Assembly: GCA_913774955.1 (NCBI GenBank)
Contig: CAJYKV010000007.1
Location: forward strand, 248,001-312,000
Reading direction: 5' to 3'
DNA from: an uncultured Acidovorax sp.
GTDB lineage: Bacteria > Pseudomonadota > Gammaproteobacteria > Burkholderiales > Burkholderiaceae_C
DNA: 64,000 bases
Position 1 is the stretch's first letter. Each line of letters opens with the position of its first letter. A model generated the notes under the pieces. It ran no database searches. It worked only from the letters and a program-made list of their open reading frames with translations, and was not told the origin of the DNA. This document shows positions 50,041 to 60,300 of this stretch, piece by piece. A program made the translations under genes and the position numbers.

Positions 50041-51246
50041 TCAGCAGGCGGGCGGTGTGCGTCCCTGGTTCACGGCTCCCACGGTCTGCAGCAGGGCCGT
50101 CCAGTACGAGGGCAGCGATTCCCAGGGGTTGCCGATGTCCTTGACCGGGTCGTACTGCAGGTCGGTCATGTAGACCAGTCCGGCGTTGTAGAGCGGCGAT
50201 GCGGCGGACTGCACGGCCTTCTGCATGTCGGCGCAGGTGGCGGTGTTGTGTACCAGCGAGCTCTGCCGGTTGTTGGCCAGCGTGTAGAGCCACGGCGTGG
50301 TGCGCGGATCGTAGGTGGCGTAGGTGGTGTTGCGTGCCTCGAAGGTGACGAGCACGTCGGCCACAGTAGCGTAGTCGGCGGTGTCCGGCACCATGCCCGG
50401 ATTGCCGATCACGCGCAGGTCGGCGCCCTTGGCCTTGATGTATGCATAGATCTCCCGGTAGCCGCTCAGCTTCGAGGCATCGGAGGACATTTCGTCCAGG
50501 AAGATGCCGCTGATCAGGTTGCGGCCGTAGAGCGCGAAGTACGCATCGATGTTGGCCTTCACGGCCGCGAGCGATCGGGCGCCGTAGCCCGTGTACACAT
50601 AGCCCACCACCTTGCCGCCAGCGGAGACGAACGCACCCAGCGCGCTCGCATAGGCGGCTTCGGCGGCGGTGAACTCGCCGTTGTTGGGGTTCACGATGGC
50701 CGTGACCTTGACCGCGGGATTGGCCGCCGCGCCGGAGGCCAGGCGTGCCCATTCGGTGCCGGAGGACGGATGGAAATAGGCAGGCACCAGCACCTCCAGC
50801 GCCGCGGGCGCGGGGCGCAGGTACACGATGCGCGTGGCCGTCGCGGTGGCGGCCGCCGACGAGCCCGAAGACACCGAGACCGAGGCGCTGAGCTGCTGGC
50901 GGCCCGGCGTGGTGCCGCTGAACGCGACCGTGGCCACGCCCGAGCGGGTGGTGCCGCTGGCCGAGAACGTGCCGGGCGACGCCGAGAAGCTCACGGGCGT
51001 GCCGTCCACCGCGGCCGCGCCATTCACCGTGACCTGGGCACTGAGCGACAGGGCCGTCCCCACGCCGTAGACGTTTTCCGCCTCCGGCGCCGCGAAGCTC
51101 ACGGCGACGCTCGTCGGCGTGGTGGGCGTGTTCGGGTTGGACGGGTTGCTGGCGTCAGACGAACCTCCGCCTCCGCCTCCGCAGGCGGCGATGAGCGCGG
51201 CCAGCGAAAGGCTGCACCAGCGGACGAGGGGACGGATTCGGGCCAT
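50041..51246 (-). CDS. Lipoprotein with Ig-like and spherulin-4 (GH135-like) domains, candidate Pel hydrolase
   Basis: 401 residues. The signal ends ALIAACGGGG (Cys22). A Ser/Asn/Pro/Thr linker, an Ig-like domain (about 46-142) and a spherulin-4 domain (about 150-395) follow. The latter has VTAIVNPNNG (181-190), GYVYTGYGARS (215-225), GIFLDEM (247-253), VIGNPG (279-284) and VTFEA (300-304); D251, E252 and E303 fit the acidic catalytic positions reported for fungal Sph3. GH135 Sph3 cleaves alpha-1,4-N-acetylgalactosamine polymers. The gene lies 121 bases after pelG on the same strand, so it probably cuts or trims Pel. The start is the ATG with AGAGAGGAA upstream. Confidence 0.8.
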   Translation of the reverse strand: MARIRPLVRWCSLSLAALIAACGGGGGGSSDASNPSNPNTPTTPTSVAVSFAAPEAENVYGVGTALSLSAQVTVNGAAAVDGTPVSFSASPGTFSASGTTRSGVATVAFSGTTPGRQQLSASVSVSSGSSAAATATATRIVYLRPAPAALEVLVPAYFHPSSGTEWARLASGAAANPAVKVTAIVNPNNGEFTAAEAAYASALGAFVSAGGKVVGYVYTGYGARSLAAVKANIDAYFALYGRNLISGIFLDEMSSDASKLSGYREIYAYIKAKGADLRVIGNPGMVPDTADYATVADVLVTFEARNTTYATYDPRTTPWLYTLANNRQSSLVHNTATCADMQKAVQSAASPLYNAGLVYMTDLQYDPVKDIGNPWESLPSYWTALLQTVGAVNQGRTPPAC

Positions 51247-51367
51247 GGCAATTCCTCTCTGGGAGGCGATACGACGAGACGCCCGATTGTCTTCCGGCGT
51301 TGCGCCCGCGGTATCGCTGTTTTTTGTGGGTTTTGTAAAGTTTGGACACATTTGGGCCGTCGGGCCC

Positions 51368-52741
51368 CTACTGCAGCATGAAGGTCTCGTATTCGAGCCG
51401 GTTCAGCTGGCGGGACAGCAGGTACATGCCGGTGCACAGCGTGAGCAGCGTGGCGACCGCGAAGCCGTAGCCATAGAGCGCCGCGCCGGCATACAGCGTG
51501 AAGCCCGTCAGCAGCACGTTGAGCGCCACGAACTGCACGCACAGCAGCAGCACGATGCGGCGCTGGTCGAGGTAGAAGAACACGTTCAGGATGGCCATCA
51601 GCCCCACCTGCAGCCCCGCGCCGATCACCTGCACGTGCAGCAGCGGCAGGTACAGGCGCGAGATGCCCAGGCCGCTCAGGATGGCGGGCCCGGCCACGAA
51701 GGTGATCAGCACGGCCAGCGTCTGGATCTTGGCGATCTCGCCCAGGCCCTGCTGGATCGAATACACCATCTCGTCGCGCATCGCCTCGATGTATTCGAGC
51801 GAGCCGCCGCTGCGCACGGCGTCGTAGAACTTGTCGTAGTACTCCACGAAGTCGGTCTCGATGCGCACCAGGAACACCGCCATCCCGGGAATGATCGACA
51901 GGTAGGCCAGGAACACCGGCAGGTCGTAGATCAGCGAGGCGCGCAATCCGCCGATGATGGGCTCGGAGGTCGGCGGGAAGTACCAGAACATGAACTTGTC
52001 CACCCAGATGCCGAAGTTGTAGAGGAACCCGATGGCGATCAGGGAGGGGTAGAGCAGTTTGCGCTCGGCGAACTCGAAGGCGATGATGCGGCCACGCGGG
52101 TTGAACTCCCTCACCACGAGCAGCCACATGCCCGCGAGCAGCAGGTAGTTGCCGATCACGAAGCCGGCCAGCAGGCCTTCCAGGCCCCAGGGGCGCATCA
52201 GCAGCGAGCTGAGCACGACGACGGCGTACGACACGCCGAACAGCCCGACGATCGCCTTGTAGCGCTTCATGCCCGAGAGCAGCACCGTGAGCACCCAGAC
52301 GTCGCACATGAGCGTGAAGCCCGCGAGCATGAGCATGCGGTAGATGAGGCCCAGGTTCGGCAGCAGCGTGAACAGCGCGAGCGTGCCGAGCGCCGCGGCG
52401 GCGAGCGTGGTCACCAGCATCAGCCCGTGCAGGTTGGGCAGGATCGCGTCCTTGCGCTTCTCGAAGAGGCGGTCGGAGACGAAGCGCGTGAACGCGAGCT
52501 GCACCAGCCCGGTGAGGATCAGGCTGCCGGCCACCATGTAGGTGACGGAGGTCTGGAACTGCGTGACCAGCACGCCCGGCACGACCACGCTCGCGCTGAA
52601 GATACCGATGAGCAGGATGCCCACGATGGAGAACACCCACGGCCCGGAGCCGATGACGCCCGCGTAGGCGTAGGCCTGCACGAGGCCCACCAGGGTGTTC
52701 TTGCGCAGCATGCGCCGCAGCTCGAATCCGATGCCGGCCAT
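51368..52741 (-). CDS. pelG: Pel exopolysaccharide inner-membrane protein PelG
   Basis: 457-residue polytopic protein of the MATE/flippase-like superfamily with about twelve helices. It starts MAGIGFELRRMLRKNTLVGLVQAYAYAGVIGSGPW (first 20 residues diagnostic) and includes LMRPWGLEGLLAGFVIGN and FIPxMAVFLVRIETDF-type segments. PelG works with PelD, PelE and PelF in the inner-membrane synthase complex that polymerises and exports Pel. It overlaps pelF by ATGA. A terminator was not found after it, so the spherulin-4 gene may share its transcript. Confidence 0.95.
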   Translation of the reverse strand: MAGIGFELRRMLRKNTLVGLVQAYAYAGVIGSGPWVFSIVGILLIGIFSASVVVPGVLVTQFQTSVTYMVAGSLILTGLVQLAFTRFVSDRLFEKRKDAILPNLHGLMLVTTLAAAALGTLALFTLLPNLGLIYRMLMLAGFTLMCDVWVLTVLLSGMKRYKAIVGLFGVSYAVVVLSSLLMRPWGLEGLLAGFVIGNYLLLAGMWLLVVREFNPRGRIIAFEFAERKLLYPSLIAIGFLYNFGIWVDKFMFWYFPPTSEPIIGGLRASLIYDLPVFLAYLSIIPGMAVFLVRIETDFVEYYDKFYDAVRSGGSLEYIEAMRDEMVYSIQQGLGEIAKIQTLAVLITFVAGPAILSGLGISRLYLPLLHVQVIGAGLQVGLMAILNVFFYLDQRRIVLLLCVQFVALNVLLTGFTLYAGAALYGYGFAVATLLTLCTGMYLLSRQLNRLEYETFMLQ

Positions 52742-54279
52742 CAGCGGGGGCCCTCCGTCTGTGCGAGCGCCCGTTCATAGACGCGCCGGTAGCGGTCGAA
52801 CATGAGCGTGTCGGTGTAGTAGCGTTCGACGCGCGCCACGGCGGCGCGGCTCGCGGCATGCCAGGCGGGCGCGTCGTTGATGAGTGCGAGAGAGGCATCC
52901 GCGAGCTGCTGCGGATCGGCGATCGGCACCACCTTGCCCGAGGCGCCGAGCGCGCGGTCTTCCTCGTCCAGCCCCTCGATGAGCTGGCGGCACGAACCCA
53001 CGTCGGTGGAGACGGCCGGCACGCCTGCGGCGTAGCCCTCCAGCAGCACCAGCGGCAGCGCCTCGCTGATCGACGAGAGGACGACGAGGCCGATGCGCGG
53101 CATCAGGTCCTCGACCTTCTGGAAGCCGAGGAAGCGCACGTTGTTCTCCAGCCCCAGGCTGCGCACCAGGTTCTCGCATTCCTGCGCGTAGGAGCGGTCT
53201 TCCTCGGCGGGGCCGGCGATCCAGCCTTCGGCGTCGGGCCGCTGGTTCACCACCCGGCGCATCGCGCGGATGAAGGTCTTGATGTCCTTGATCGGCACCA
53301 CGCGGCCGATCAGGCAGAGGACCGGCGGCACCTCGGCAGGGCGCTGGCTGCGCAGCGCGGCGAACCGCCCGAGCTTGATGCCGTTGGGAATGTTGAAGGT
53401 GCGCTCGGGGGCCGCGCCGTCGGCCACCTGCCGCGTCCGGTTGGCCTCGTAGAGCGCGATGATCGGATCGGCCGACGCGTAGCAGTAATAGCCCAGCCAC
53501 TCGAAGAACTGGATCCACATCTGACGGAAGTACGACAGCTCGGTCGGATCGCGCTGGAAGATGTTGCGGTTGTCGCGGATCCACTCGCTCTTGAAGAGGT
53601 CGATCTTGCGTTCCTTGGTGTAGATGCCGTGCTCCGAGAGGATGAGCGGCACGCCGCGCATCTGCCGCGCCAGGCCGCCCAGGTAGCCCGCGTAGCCGGT
53701 GGAGGCGCTGTGCACGGCGCGCACGCGCGGCATGCTGCGGGCCACGCGCGCCAGCATCCAGAGCGGCTGGTACATGATGCGCACGGTCCAGAAGTAGTCC
53801 ACGAAGGACGGATCGGTGCAGTGCTCGCGGTAGCTCTGGCAGATGATCTCCCAGGCGCGCTCGCTGTAGAGGAAGTCCTCCATCGGCAGGCGGCCGCCGG
53901 GCTGCATCTCCAGGCTGATGCGCTGGAAGGCCGCGATCGCCTCGGGGCTGCGGTGGCCGAGCCGGAAGGAGTCGACCAGCGTGCGCACCATCTCGAGCGC
54001 GGCGTGGTCGCCCTTGCGGCGCGCGGGCATGGAGCGCACGCCGAGGTGTTCGTAGAGGTAATGCTCTTCGAAATGCACCACGTTGGGCGGCAGTTCGTAT
54101 TTGAAGCCGGAATAGTCCTCGCGCCGGCTGCCGAGGAAGACGATGGCGAAACGGTACTCGGGGTAGGCCCGGATGATCTGGTTGATCCAGCTCGACACCC
54201 CGCCGCTCACGTAGGGGAAGGTGCCCTCGAGCAGCAGCGCGATGTCGGCTTCCTGGGCCTGGGGATGGACGTCGCTCAT
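52741..54279 (-). CDS. pelF: Pel glycosyltransferase PelF
   Basis: 512-residue cytosolic GT4 glycosyltransferase that polymerises Pel from UDP-sugars. ADIALLLEGTFPYVSGGVSSW opens the GT-B fold (first motif 20 residues or less: LLLEGTFPYVSGGVSSW), LILSEHGIYTKER and FNIPNGI follow, VPPVLCLIGRVVPIKDIKTFI carries the second Rossmann fold, and the E-x7-E donor site is in SISEALPLVLLEGYAAG. The start is the ATG before SDVHPQ. Overlaps both pelE and pelG. Confidence 0.96.
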   Translation of the reverse strand: MSDVHPQAQEADIALLLEGTFPYVSGGVSSWINQIIRAYPEYRFAIVFLGSRREDYSGFKYELPPNVVHFEEHYLYEHLGVRSMPARRKGDHAALEMVRTLVDSFRLGHRSPEAIAAFQRISLEMQPGGRLPMEDFLYSERAWEIICQSYREHCTDPSFVDYFWTVRIMYQPLWMLARVARSMPRVRAVHSASTGYAGYLGGLARQMRGVPLILSEHGIYTKERKIDLFKSEWIRDNRNIFQRDPTELSYFRQMWIQFFEWLGYYCYASADPIIALYEANRTRQVADGAAPERTFNIPNGIKLGRFAALRSQRPAEVPPVLCLIGRVVPIKDIKTFIRAMRRVVNQRPDAEGWIAGPAEEDRSYAQECENLVRSLGLENNVRFLGFQKVEDLMPRIGLVVLSSISEALPLVLLEGYAAGVPAVSTDVGSCRQLIEGLDEEDRALGASGKVVPIADPQQLADASLALINDAPAWHAASRAAVARVERYYTDTLMFDRYRRVYERALAQTEGPR

Positions 54280-55289
54280 CGGGCTTTCCAGTAATCGAGC
54301 ACGGGCCGCAGGCGCGGCAGGGCGCGCCACTGGCCGAGCTCCTGCAGCAGCGCGCGGGCCTGCGCGTAGTCGCGACGCTCGAAGCACAGCTCGGCCTGGT
54401 AGGGCAGCACGCGCGTGGCGGGCAGGCCGAGTTCGCGGGCGCGCGCATAGGCTTCGCCCGCTGCCTCGGTCAGGCCCTGGGCGTGCAGCAGGCGGCCGCG
54501 CCGCAGGTTCAGTTGCGCATTGCCGGGCGACTGCGCCAGCACCCTGTCGCAGTAGCGCAGCGATTCGTGGATGGCGTGGGTGCGCAGGTCGCCCTGCACC
54601 AGTTCCTGGTAGACCAGTTCCCAGTAGAGGTCGGACAGCCGGTGCGCAGCCTCGAGCGTCTGCGGCCCGGGCGTGGCGCCTTCCTCGGCCTCGGCGCGGC
54701 GCAGGGCGTCCAGCTCGCTGTCGATGGTGCGGTTGATGCGCTTTTCCAGCGTGTCGAGCATGCCGTAGGCGAGCAGCCGCAGGTCTTCGCTCGGATCGCT
54801 CAGGATGCTGCGCAGCAGCGGCGACGCGATGCGGCCCGAGACGTGCTGCAGCGCGACCATGGCGCGCAGGCGGGTCTGCATGGGCGCCTGGGCGTTGCCC
54901 AGGAAGGACCGCAGCCCGGCCTGCCGGAAGCTCGCCTGCATGCGCTGGTGCAGGTCGAATTCCGGCAGCTGCAGCGATTCGAAATCCTCCTGGCCCTGCG
55001 GCGTGCGGTACAGGCGCAGCACCACCACCGCCACCACCACGCCGACGAAGCCGGCGATCGGCACCGCGTAGCTGAAGACCGCCATGAGCGCCATCACCGG
55101 CAGGCGCGGGCGGGCCTGTTCGCCCGACAGCAGCGGCAGCAGGCACAGCGCCAGCATCGCGCAGGCGAGCGCATGAACGATGAGGTAGCTCGCCAGCGCC
55201 GCGTCGGAGCGGCCCTGCAGCATCAGGGGGCCGCTCCAGGCACCGATCTCGAGCAGGAAGGCGGTGATGCCGAGCTTCAGGTTAAGCAT
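54276..55289 (-). CDS. pelE: Pel inner-membrane protein PelE
   Basis: 337 residues: two or three N-terminal membrane helices (about residues 5-95) followed by a cytoplasmic helical region that includes TPR-like repeats in its second half (LNLRRGRLLHAQGLTEAAGEAYARA). PelE binds PelD and helps anchor PelF. The ATG at 55289 lies inside the end of pelD (8-base overlap); the longer upstream frame is antisense to nothing useful and has no membrane segment. Confidence 0.92.
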   Translation of the reverse strand: MLNLKLGITAFLLEIGAWSGPLMLQGRSDAALASYLIVHALACAMLALCLLPLLSGEQARPRLPVMALMAVFSYAVPIAGFVGVVVAVVVLRLYRTPQGQEDFESLQLPEFDLHQRMQASFRQAGLRSFLGNAQAPMQTRLRAMVALQHVSGRIASPLLRSILSDPSEDLRLLAYGMLDTLEKRINRTIDSELDALRRAEAEEGATPGPQTLEAAHRLSDLYWELVYQELVQGDLRTHAIHESLRYCDRVLAQSPGNAQLNLRRGRLLHAQGLTEAAGEAYARARELGLPATRVLPYQAELCFERRDYAQARALLQELGQWRALPRLRPVLDYWKAR

Positions 55290-56700
55290 GGGCCATCCCG
55301 TGCAGTCGCTCCAGCACCGCGAGGGGCTCGCCGTCCAGCAGCACCACGTGGGGGAAGATGCCGGCCTCGGCAAGCGGCTGGCCGCTCTTCTGCTGCGCCC
55401 AGTTCTCGAGCCGGTTGATGTAGCCCTCCGCCGTGGCCTGGTCGCCCAGCGGCATCAGCACGGCCAGCACCTGGCGCTCCGGGCCGGTGATCAGCCAGCT
55501 TTCGTCGAGCTCGCGCTTGAGCCGCTCGATCTGCGACGGCAGGCCCCGCTCGATGGCGCGGGGCAGGAATTCGAGCGCCACGATGATGCTCGGCACCCGG
55601 GTGGTGTCGCGCATGTGCGCCAGCCGCTGCGCCTCGAACGCGAAATCGGCGGGGCAGTCCGGAATGCGCTCGACGAGCGGCCGCGCCAGCGTCTGCATGG
55701 CGAGTCCGTCGGTGTAGTAGCCCAGCAGCAGGTTGATGGTCTGGAGGTTCTCGTCCTGCAGTGAGAAGAACGGCATGTCCTCGATCACGAGCAGGCCGTA
55801 GATCTCGCCGCCCAGGTCCAGCAGCGGCGCCACGGCGAGGTAGCGGGTCTGCTGCTGGTGCGTGAGCAGCTGGCTGATGTGGCAGAGCTTGCGGGTCTCC
55901 AGGGCCTGCAGCACCAGCGGATCGCGCGTGTCGAGCGGCTCGCTGCCGCTGCCGATGCGCGCCACGGGCTCGGCCTCGGCCTGGTCGTCGGCGGCGGCGT
56001 GCAGCGCGGCCGATTCGAGCTGGCAGTACTGCGCCAGCAGCCGCAGCAGGGTCTGCGCGCCCTGCGCCGGGTCCTGCTGCTGCGCGTCCACGCTTTGCAG
56101 CGTGGCGAGCGCGTCGCGCATCGACATGGGGCGGCCGATGAGCTCCTGCTCCAGCCGGTCGTGCGACAGGCGCAGCAGGTAGTACTGCCGCACCAGATGC
56201 TCCAGGCGCTGGTCGAGGTAGAGCTGCACGTTCTCGGCGCGCCGGGTGCGTGCCTGCCACAGGCTGGAGAATTCGCCCACGATCAGCACCAGGATCAGCC
56301 CGCCCAGGAAGAAGAGCTGCGGGAATCGTTCGTAGTGGCCGAAGTTCACCAGCAGCCAGCCCCCGAGCAGCACCACGGCGCCGCCCAGCCCCGCCAGCGG
56401 GCCGTAGCGCAGCGCCACGATCACCGGCGCGAACCAGGCCCAGGGAAAGTCGCCTTCGCTCCAGATCGGGTCTTGCGGATGCAGCAGCAGGCCGAGCGCG
56501 ATCGCCAGCCCGGGCAGCAGCAGCGTCTCCAGCAGCATGATCGCCGGCCGCGTGTCGGTGGCGGCGAGCTTGCCCAGCAATTGCTCGGGCACCGGCCGCA
56601 GGCCCGCGCGGCCCTTCGCCGGCGCGGGGGTGGGGGCGGCGCCGACCGCGCGGCGGCGGCCGGCGGCTGCGGCGGGCGGGGGGGACTTCTCCGGTGGCAT
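55282..56700 (-). CDS. pelD: c-di-GMP receptor PelD
   Basis: 472 residues from the chosen ATG (a GTG six codons upstream, overlapping pelC, is possible). A Pro/Ala-rich tail precedes several membrane helices (about 70-160), then a GAF domain and a degenerate GGDEF domain that has lost the catalytic motif. The RxxD inhibitory-site motif that binds c-di-GMP is R396-E-L-D399 in RLKRELDESW. PelD switches on Pel synthesis when c-di-GMP rises, so the whole cluster is under second-messenger control after translation. Confidence 0.94.
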   Translation of the reverse strand: MPPEKSPPPAAAAGRRRAVGAAPTPAPAKGRAGLRPVPEQLLGKLAATDTRPAIMLLETLLLPGLAIALGLLLHPQDPIWSEGDFPWAWFAPVIVALRYGPLAGLGGAVVLLGGWLLVNFGHYERFPQLFFLGGLILVLIVGEFSSLWQARTRRAENVQLYLDQRLEHLVRQYYLLRLSHDRLEQELIGRPMSMRDALATLQSVDAQQQDPAQGAQTLLRLLAQYCQLESAALHAAADDQAEAEPVARIGSGSEPLDTRDPLVLQALETRKLCHISQLLTHQQQTRYLAVAPLLDLGGEIYGLLVIEDMPFFSLQDENLQTINLLLGYYTDGLAMQTLARPLVERIPDCPADFAFEAQRLAHMRDTTRVPSIIVALEFLPRAIERGLPSQIERLKRELDESWLITGPERQVLAVLMPLGDQATAEGYINRLENWAQQKSGQPLAEAGIFPHVVLLDGEPLAVLERLHGMAHA

Positions 56701-56707
56701 GGCGGCG

Positions 56708-57262
56708 TCAGCGGGCACCGGACAGGCCGGAGTCCATCAGGCTGCGGATCAGCTTCTGCGCCACGCCCGAGAGGGATTCGCGGCTCCAGCCGCTCTTGCC
56801 GCCGGTGCCGCTCCAGAGCGTGTCGCCCGTCGCCACGTCGATGATCTGCAGCGTGACGCCGGCCGCGGGCTCGCCATCCACGCCGACCTTGTAGCGCCAT
56901 TCGTCCACCGCGCCCGCGAGCGCGTACTTGGCCTGCTTCTCGCGGGCCCAGGCGAGGACGTCCTCCTGGCGCTTGGCGTCGCCCGCGTCGAAGAGAGCCT
57001 CCTGTTGCGCGCCGCCGGGATAGCGCTGCACGCGGCCGATCCCGCGGGCCTGGAGCAGGGCGAGCGAGATCGCTTCCGCGCGGTTGCCCGCCAGCGGGGT
57101 CTCGGTGTGGTTCGCGAAGGGCAGCACCACCCAGGTGGCGTTGCGTTCGAGCGGCGGCGGCGCGCCGCGGTCGATGGTGGAGCACGCCGCGAGCAGCACC
57201 AGGATCAGGCCTCCGGCGGCGCCGGTACGCAGGCGTTGCAGCAGGGAGCGTGGATGTTGCAT
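56708..57262 (-). CDS. pelC: Pel periplasmic lipoprotein PelC
   Basis: 184 residues. The signal ends LVLLAACSTIDRG (Cys27 lipidated). The folded part has WVVLPFANHTETPLAGNRAEAISLALLQARGI (the first 20 residues are conserved), KYALAGAVDEWRYKVGVDGEPA and TLWSGTGGKSGWSRES. PelC forms a dodecameric ring on the inner face of the outer membrane that funnels positively charged Pel into PelB. It lies 56 bases after pelB. Confidence 0.95.
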   Translation of the reverse strand: MQHPRSLLQRLRTGAAGGLILVLLAACSTIDRGAPPPLERNATWVVLPFANHTETPLAGNRAEAISLALLQARGIGRVQRYPGGAQQEALFDAGDAKRQEDVLAWAREKQAKYALAGAVDEWRYKVGVDGEPAAGVTLQIIDVATGDTLWSGTGGKSGWSRESLSGVAQKLIRSLMDSGLSGAR

Positions 57263-57318
57263 GGGGGAGTCCTTTCTTCCTTGGAGAAACGGTTCGGGGT
57301 TCTTCGAATGCATGGATA

Positions 57319-60300
57319 TCAGAAGTGCAGGCGGTAGCTGAAGGCCAGGTTGCGGTTGAGGCCCTGCTGCAGTTGCAGCCCGGACTTGCTCATTCCCCAG
57401 GTCAGGCCCAGGTGGTCGCCGCCGATCACGCTGCCGGCCACACCCACGCGCAGCTCGTAGCCCGGCCCCAGGCGGCTGTGCCAGGTGCGGCTCGCGCTGG
57501 CGTAGGGCCGCAGCGTGCGCGAATACTCTTCTTCGTAGCGCATGTTGGTGGACACCTGCAGGCCGTAGTAGCTGAAGCTCTCGGGCAGGAAGTAGTCCTG
57601 TCCGGGCTCGATGCCGGGCAGCAGGTAGCGGCGGAACTCCTGGTCGCGCGGCGAGAGCGAGAAGATGTCGTTGCGCGAGAAATCGTGGCGCGACCAGAAC
57701 GCTCCGAACTCCAGCAGGGGCGCTTCCTGCCGGTAGGTGTGGGTGTAGCTCAGCGTGGTGTGGCGGCCGCTGCCCAGGCCCGTGCCCGTCTGCAGGCGGT
57801 AGCGGTCGTTCGCGTACTCGATGGAGAAGCGGTCCAGGCGCGTGGCCTGGTAGCGCACGCTCGCGCCCGCGCGGTCCTTCATGCCGGCGATGCGCAGCGC
57901 CAGGCTCTCCTGGCTGGGCAGCTGGAAGCCGAGTTCCATGCGCAGCGTGAGGCGGTTGTCGATGCGCTGCTCGTGCTCGATCTGCACGGGGGTATAGGCC
58001 TGGAAGCTCACGCGGCGGCCGGCGCGCAGCGTGGTCTCGCCGTCCGGATGGCGCCAGTGCAGGCGGGCGTCGAACACGCTTTCGTCCGGCGGATTCACCA
58101 CCACCAGCGGGTCGCTGGAGCGGCGGCGGATGCTGGCGAACTCCAGGTCGAGCGCCAGCCGCGGATTGAAGGCGATGTGGAAGCGGCTGCCGCCCTCGAC
58201 CTCGTCCAGGCCGCCCAGCTGCTGGATCTTGCCGTAGCCGCCGGCATGGTCGCTGAAGGCCAGCAGGGTTTCGGTGAGCTGCAGCTGCAGGGGTTCGTCC
58301 TCGCGCTGCTCGCCCTGCGCCTCGAAGGCGGCGCTCTGCGCGAGCCGCACGTCGTCCACCGCGCGCGCGGCATTCACGCGGTCGTAGCGCGGCAGGCGCT
58401 CGTCGAACTGCTCCAGCAGCTGGCCGGTGGCGGCCTTGTCGTCCTCGGCCAGCGCCACCGTGATCTCCGCCCAGAGCGGCCGGTTGGTGCGCGTGCCCCG
58501 GGCACGTGCGTACTGCTGCCAGAGGTAGCCGCGCTCGGCGGTGTATTCGCCGGCATCCTGCAGCCAGCCGATGGCGGTTTCGGCCGCCGCGTTGGACATG
58601 CGGCCGCGGTCGTCCGTGTCCATGCGCAGCAGCTCCCGCAGCACGTCCAGCGCCGGGTCGCCGGGCCGTTGCGTCAGCATGAGGCGGGCGCGCGCGACGC
58701 GGCGCGTCGTGTCCAGCCCTTCCTCGGTGAGCCAGCGGGCGCGGGCCTGCTGCGGCGTGAGCCGCCGGCCCTGGCCGCCCTGGCGCGCGGCCTGCCATTC
58801 GCGCGAGAGCAGTTCGCGGCGCAGGCGCCAGGAGCGGTCGGTCTGCTGGTTCTGGTCCAGCGCGTCCGCGTAGTTCATCAGCCAGAGGAAATCATCCTGG
58901 TGCCGCGCTACGCGCGGCGTGAGGTAGCGCTCCAGTGCCACCTGCGGCAGCGAGAGCGCCTGGTAGGCGGCCGCGAGCGCGTCCTTCACGTCCTCGTCGC
59001 GCGCCCAGTTCCGCTCCTGTGTCGTCAGCAGGGTGCGCAGCGAGACTGCATCGTTGCTGTCGATGAACAGCCAGATCAGCGCCTGCCGCATCTCGGACGA
59101 ATCCGGACTGCTGCGCAGGCCGTCCTCGTAATAGCTGCGCGCACGCGCGAGGTCGCCCTGGCTCTGGTAGTAGCCCCCCGCCAGGCGCAGGAATTCGGGA
59201 ATTTCCCGCAGCGCGGCCACGGACTGCTTCGTCTCCTGCGAGCCGTCTTCCAGCTTGCGCATCAGGGCGCCCATCGCCTCCCACTGGTTGCGGCTGGAAT
59301 AGACCGAGAGCGCGTCCACGAGGTAGCGCGGATCGCCGAACTTCTCCCAGGCGAGCGCCGACACCTTGGCGCCTTCGAGCGGCTGGTCGGGCATCAGCAG
59401 GCGGATCAGCGCGTCGTAGTCGGACCGGTCGTGGTCCTTCGCGCCCACCAGGGCCCGGTAGGCTTGCACGGCCAGGGCCTGCCGCTGCCGGCTTTCGGCG
59501 AGCTGGCCGGTCAGGCGCCAGAAATCCATGGCGGTGGCCTCCGCAGGAGCCTGCCGCTGCTGGGCGGCCTCCAGCCAGGCCAGGCCCTCGTCGGGCCGGT
59601 CGTGGGTGAGCGCCAGCACCGCCGCGCGCATGGCGCGCTCGGGCGTGAGCTGCTTCGGGTCGGCCAGCAGCCGGCGCCACGTCTCGAGCGCCAGCGTGGG
59701 CTGGCCGGCGCGCTCGGCCAACTGGGCCAGCAGTTCCACCGTCTCGGGCGTCCTGGCATGCTGGCGCAGGTAGTCGATGGCCGGCTGGGGCTCGCCGATG
59801 CGTTCGTAGGCCGCGACCAGCTGGCGGATCAGCGCGGGATCATCGGGCCGCTGGCGCAACTGGAAGCGGATGCCCTGCACCAGCGCGGTGTCGTCGAACT
59901 GTCCCGGCGCGATCCGCAGCACGGCCTGCCAGGCGGCTTCCTTCTGCGTGCGCTGGGCCACCACCAGCCAGTTCTGCAGTGCCACGCCGGGCCGCTGCGA
60001 CCATTCCGACACCTGGGCCAGCCGCTCGCGCCAGGCCATGTCGTCCGGACGGGCCTGCACCGCGGCGTGCGCGATCAGCCAGGCGTCGTCGAGCTTGCGG
60101 TTTTCCAGGAACACCTCGTAGGCGATGCCGTAGATCTTCTCGTCGTAGGGCAGCAGGTGCGCGGGCATGGGCACCGGGGGGGCGGCCACGGCCGGTGCCG
60201 GGCGCGCCGCGCCGGGTGACACGGGTGCGGGCGCGACAGCGGGATCCAGTGTCGGTGTGGGTGTGGGTGCGGGGCCCGCCGTGCGGCGCACGCCCCAGGC

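Noticed and set aside
57250-60219. 989-codon open frame on the plus strand
   Set aside because: Antisense to pelB and pelC, with Gln/Ala/Val-rich low-complexity translation.
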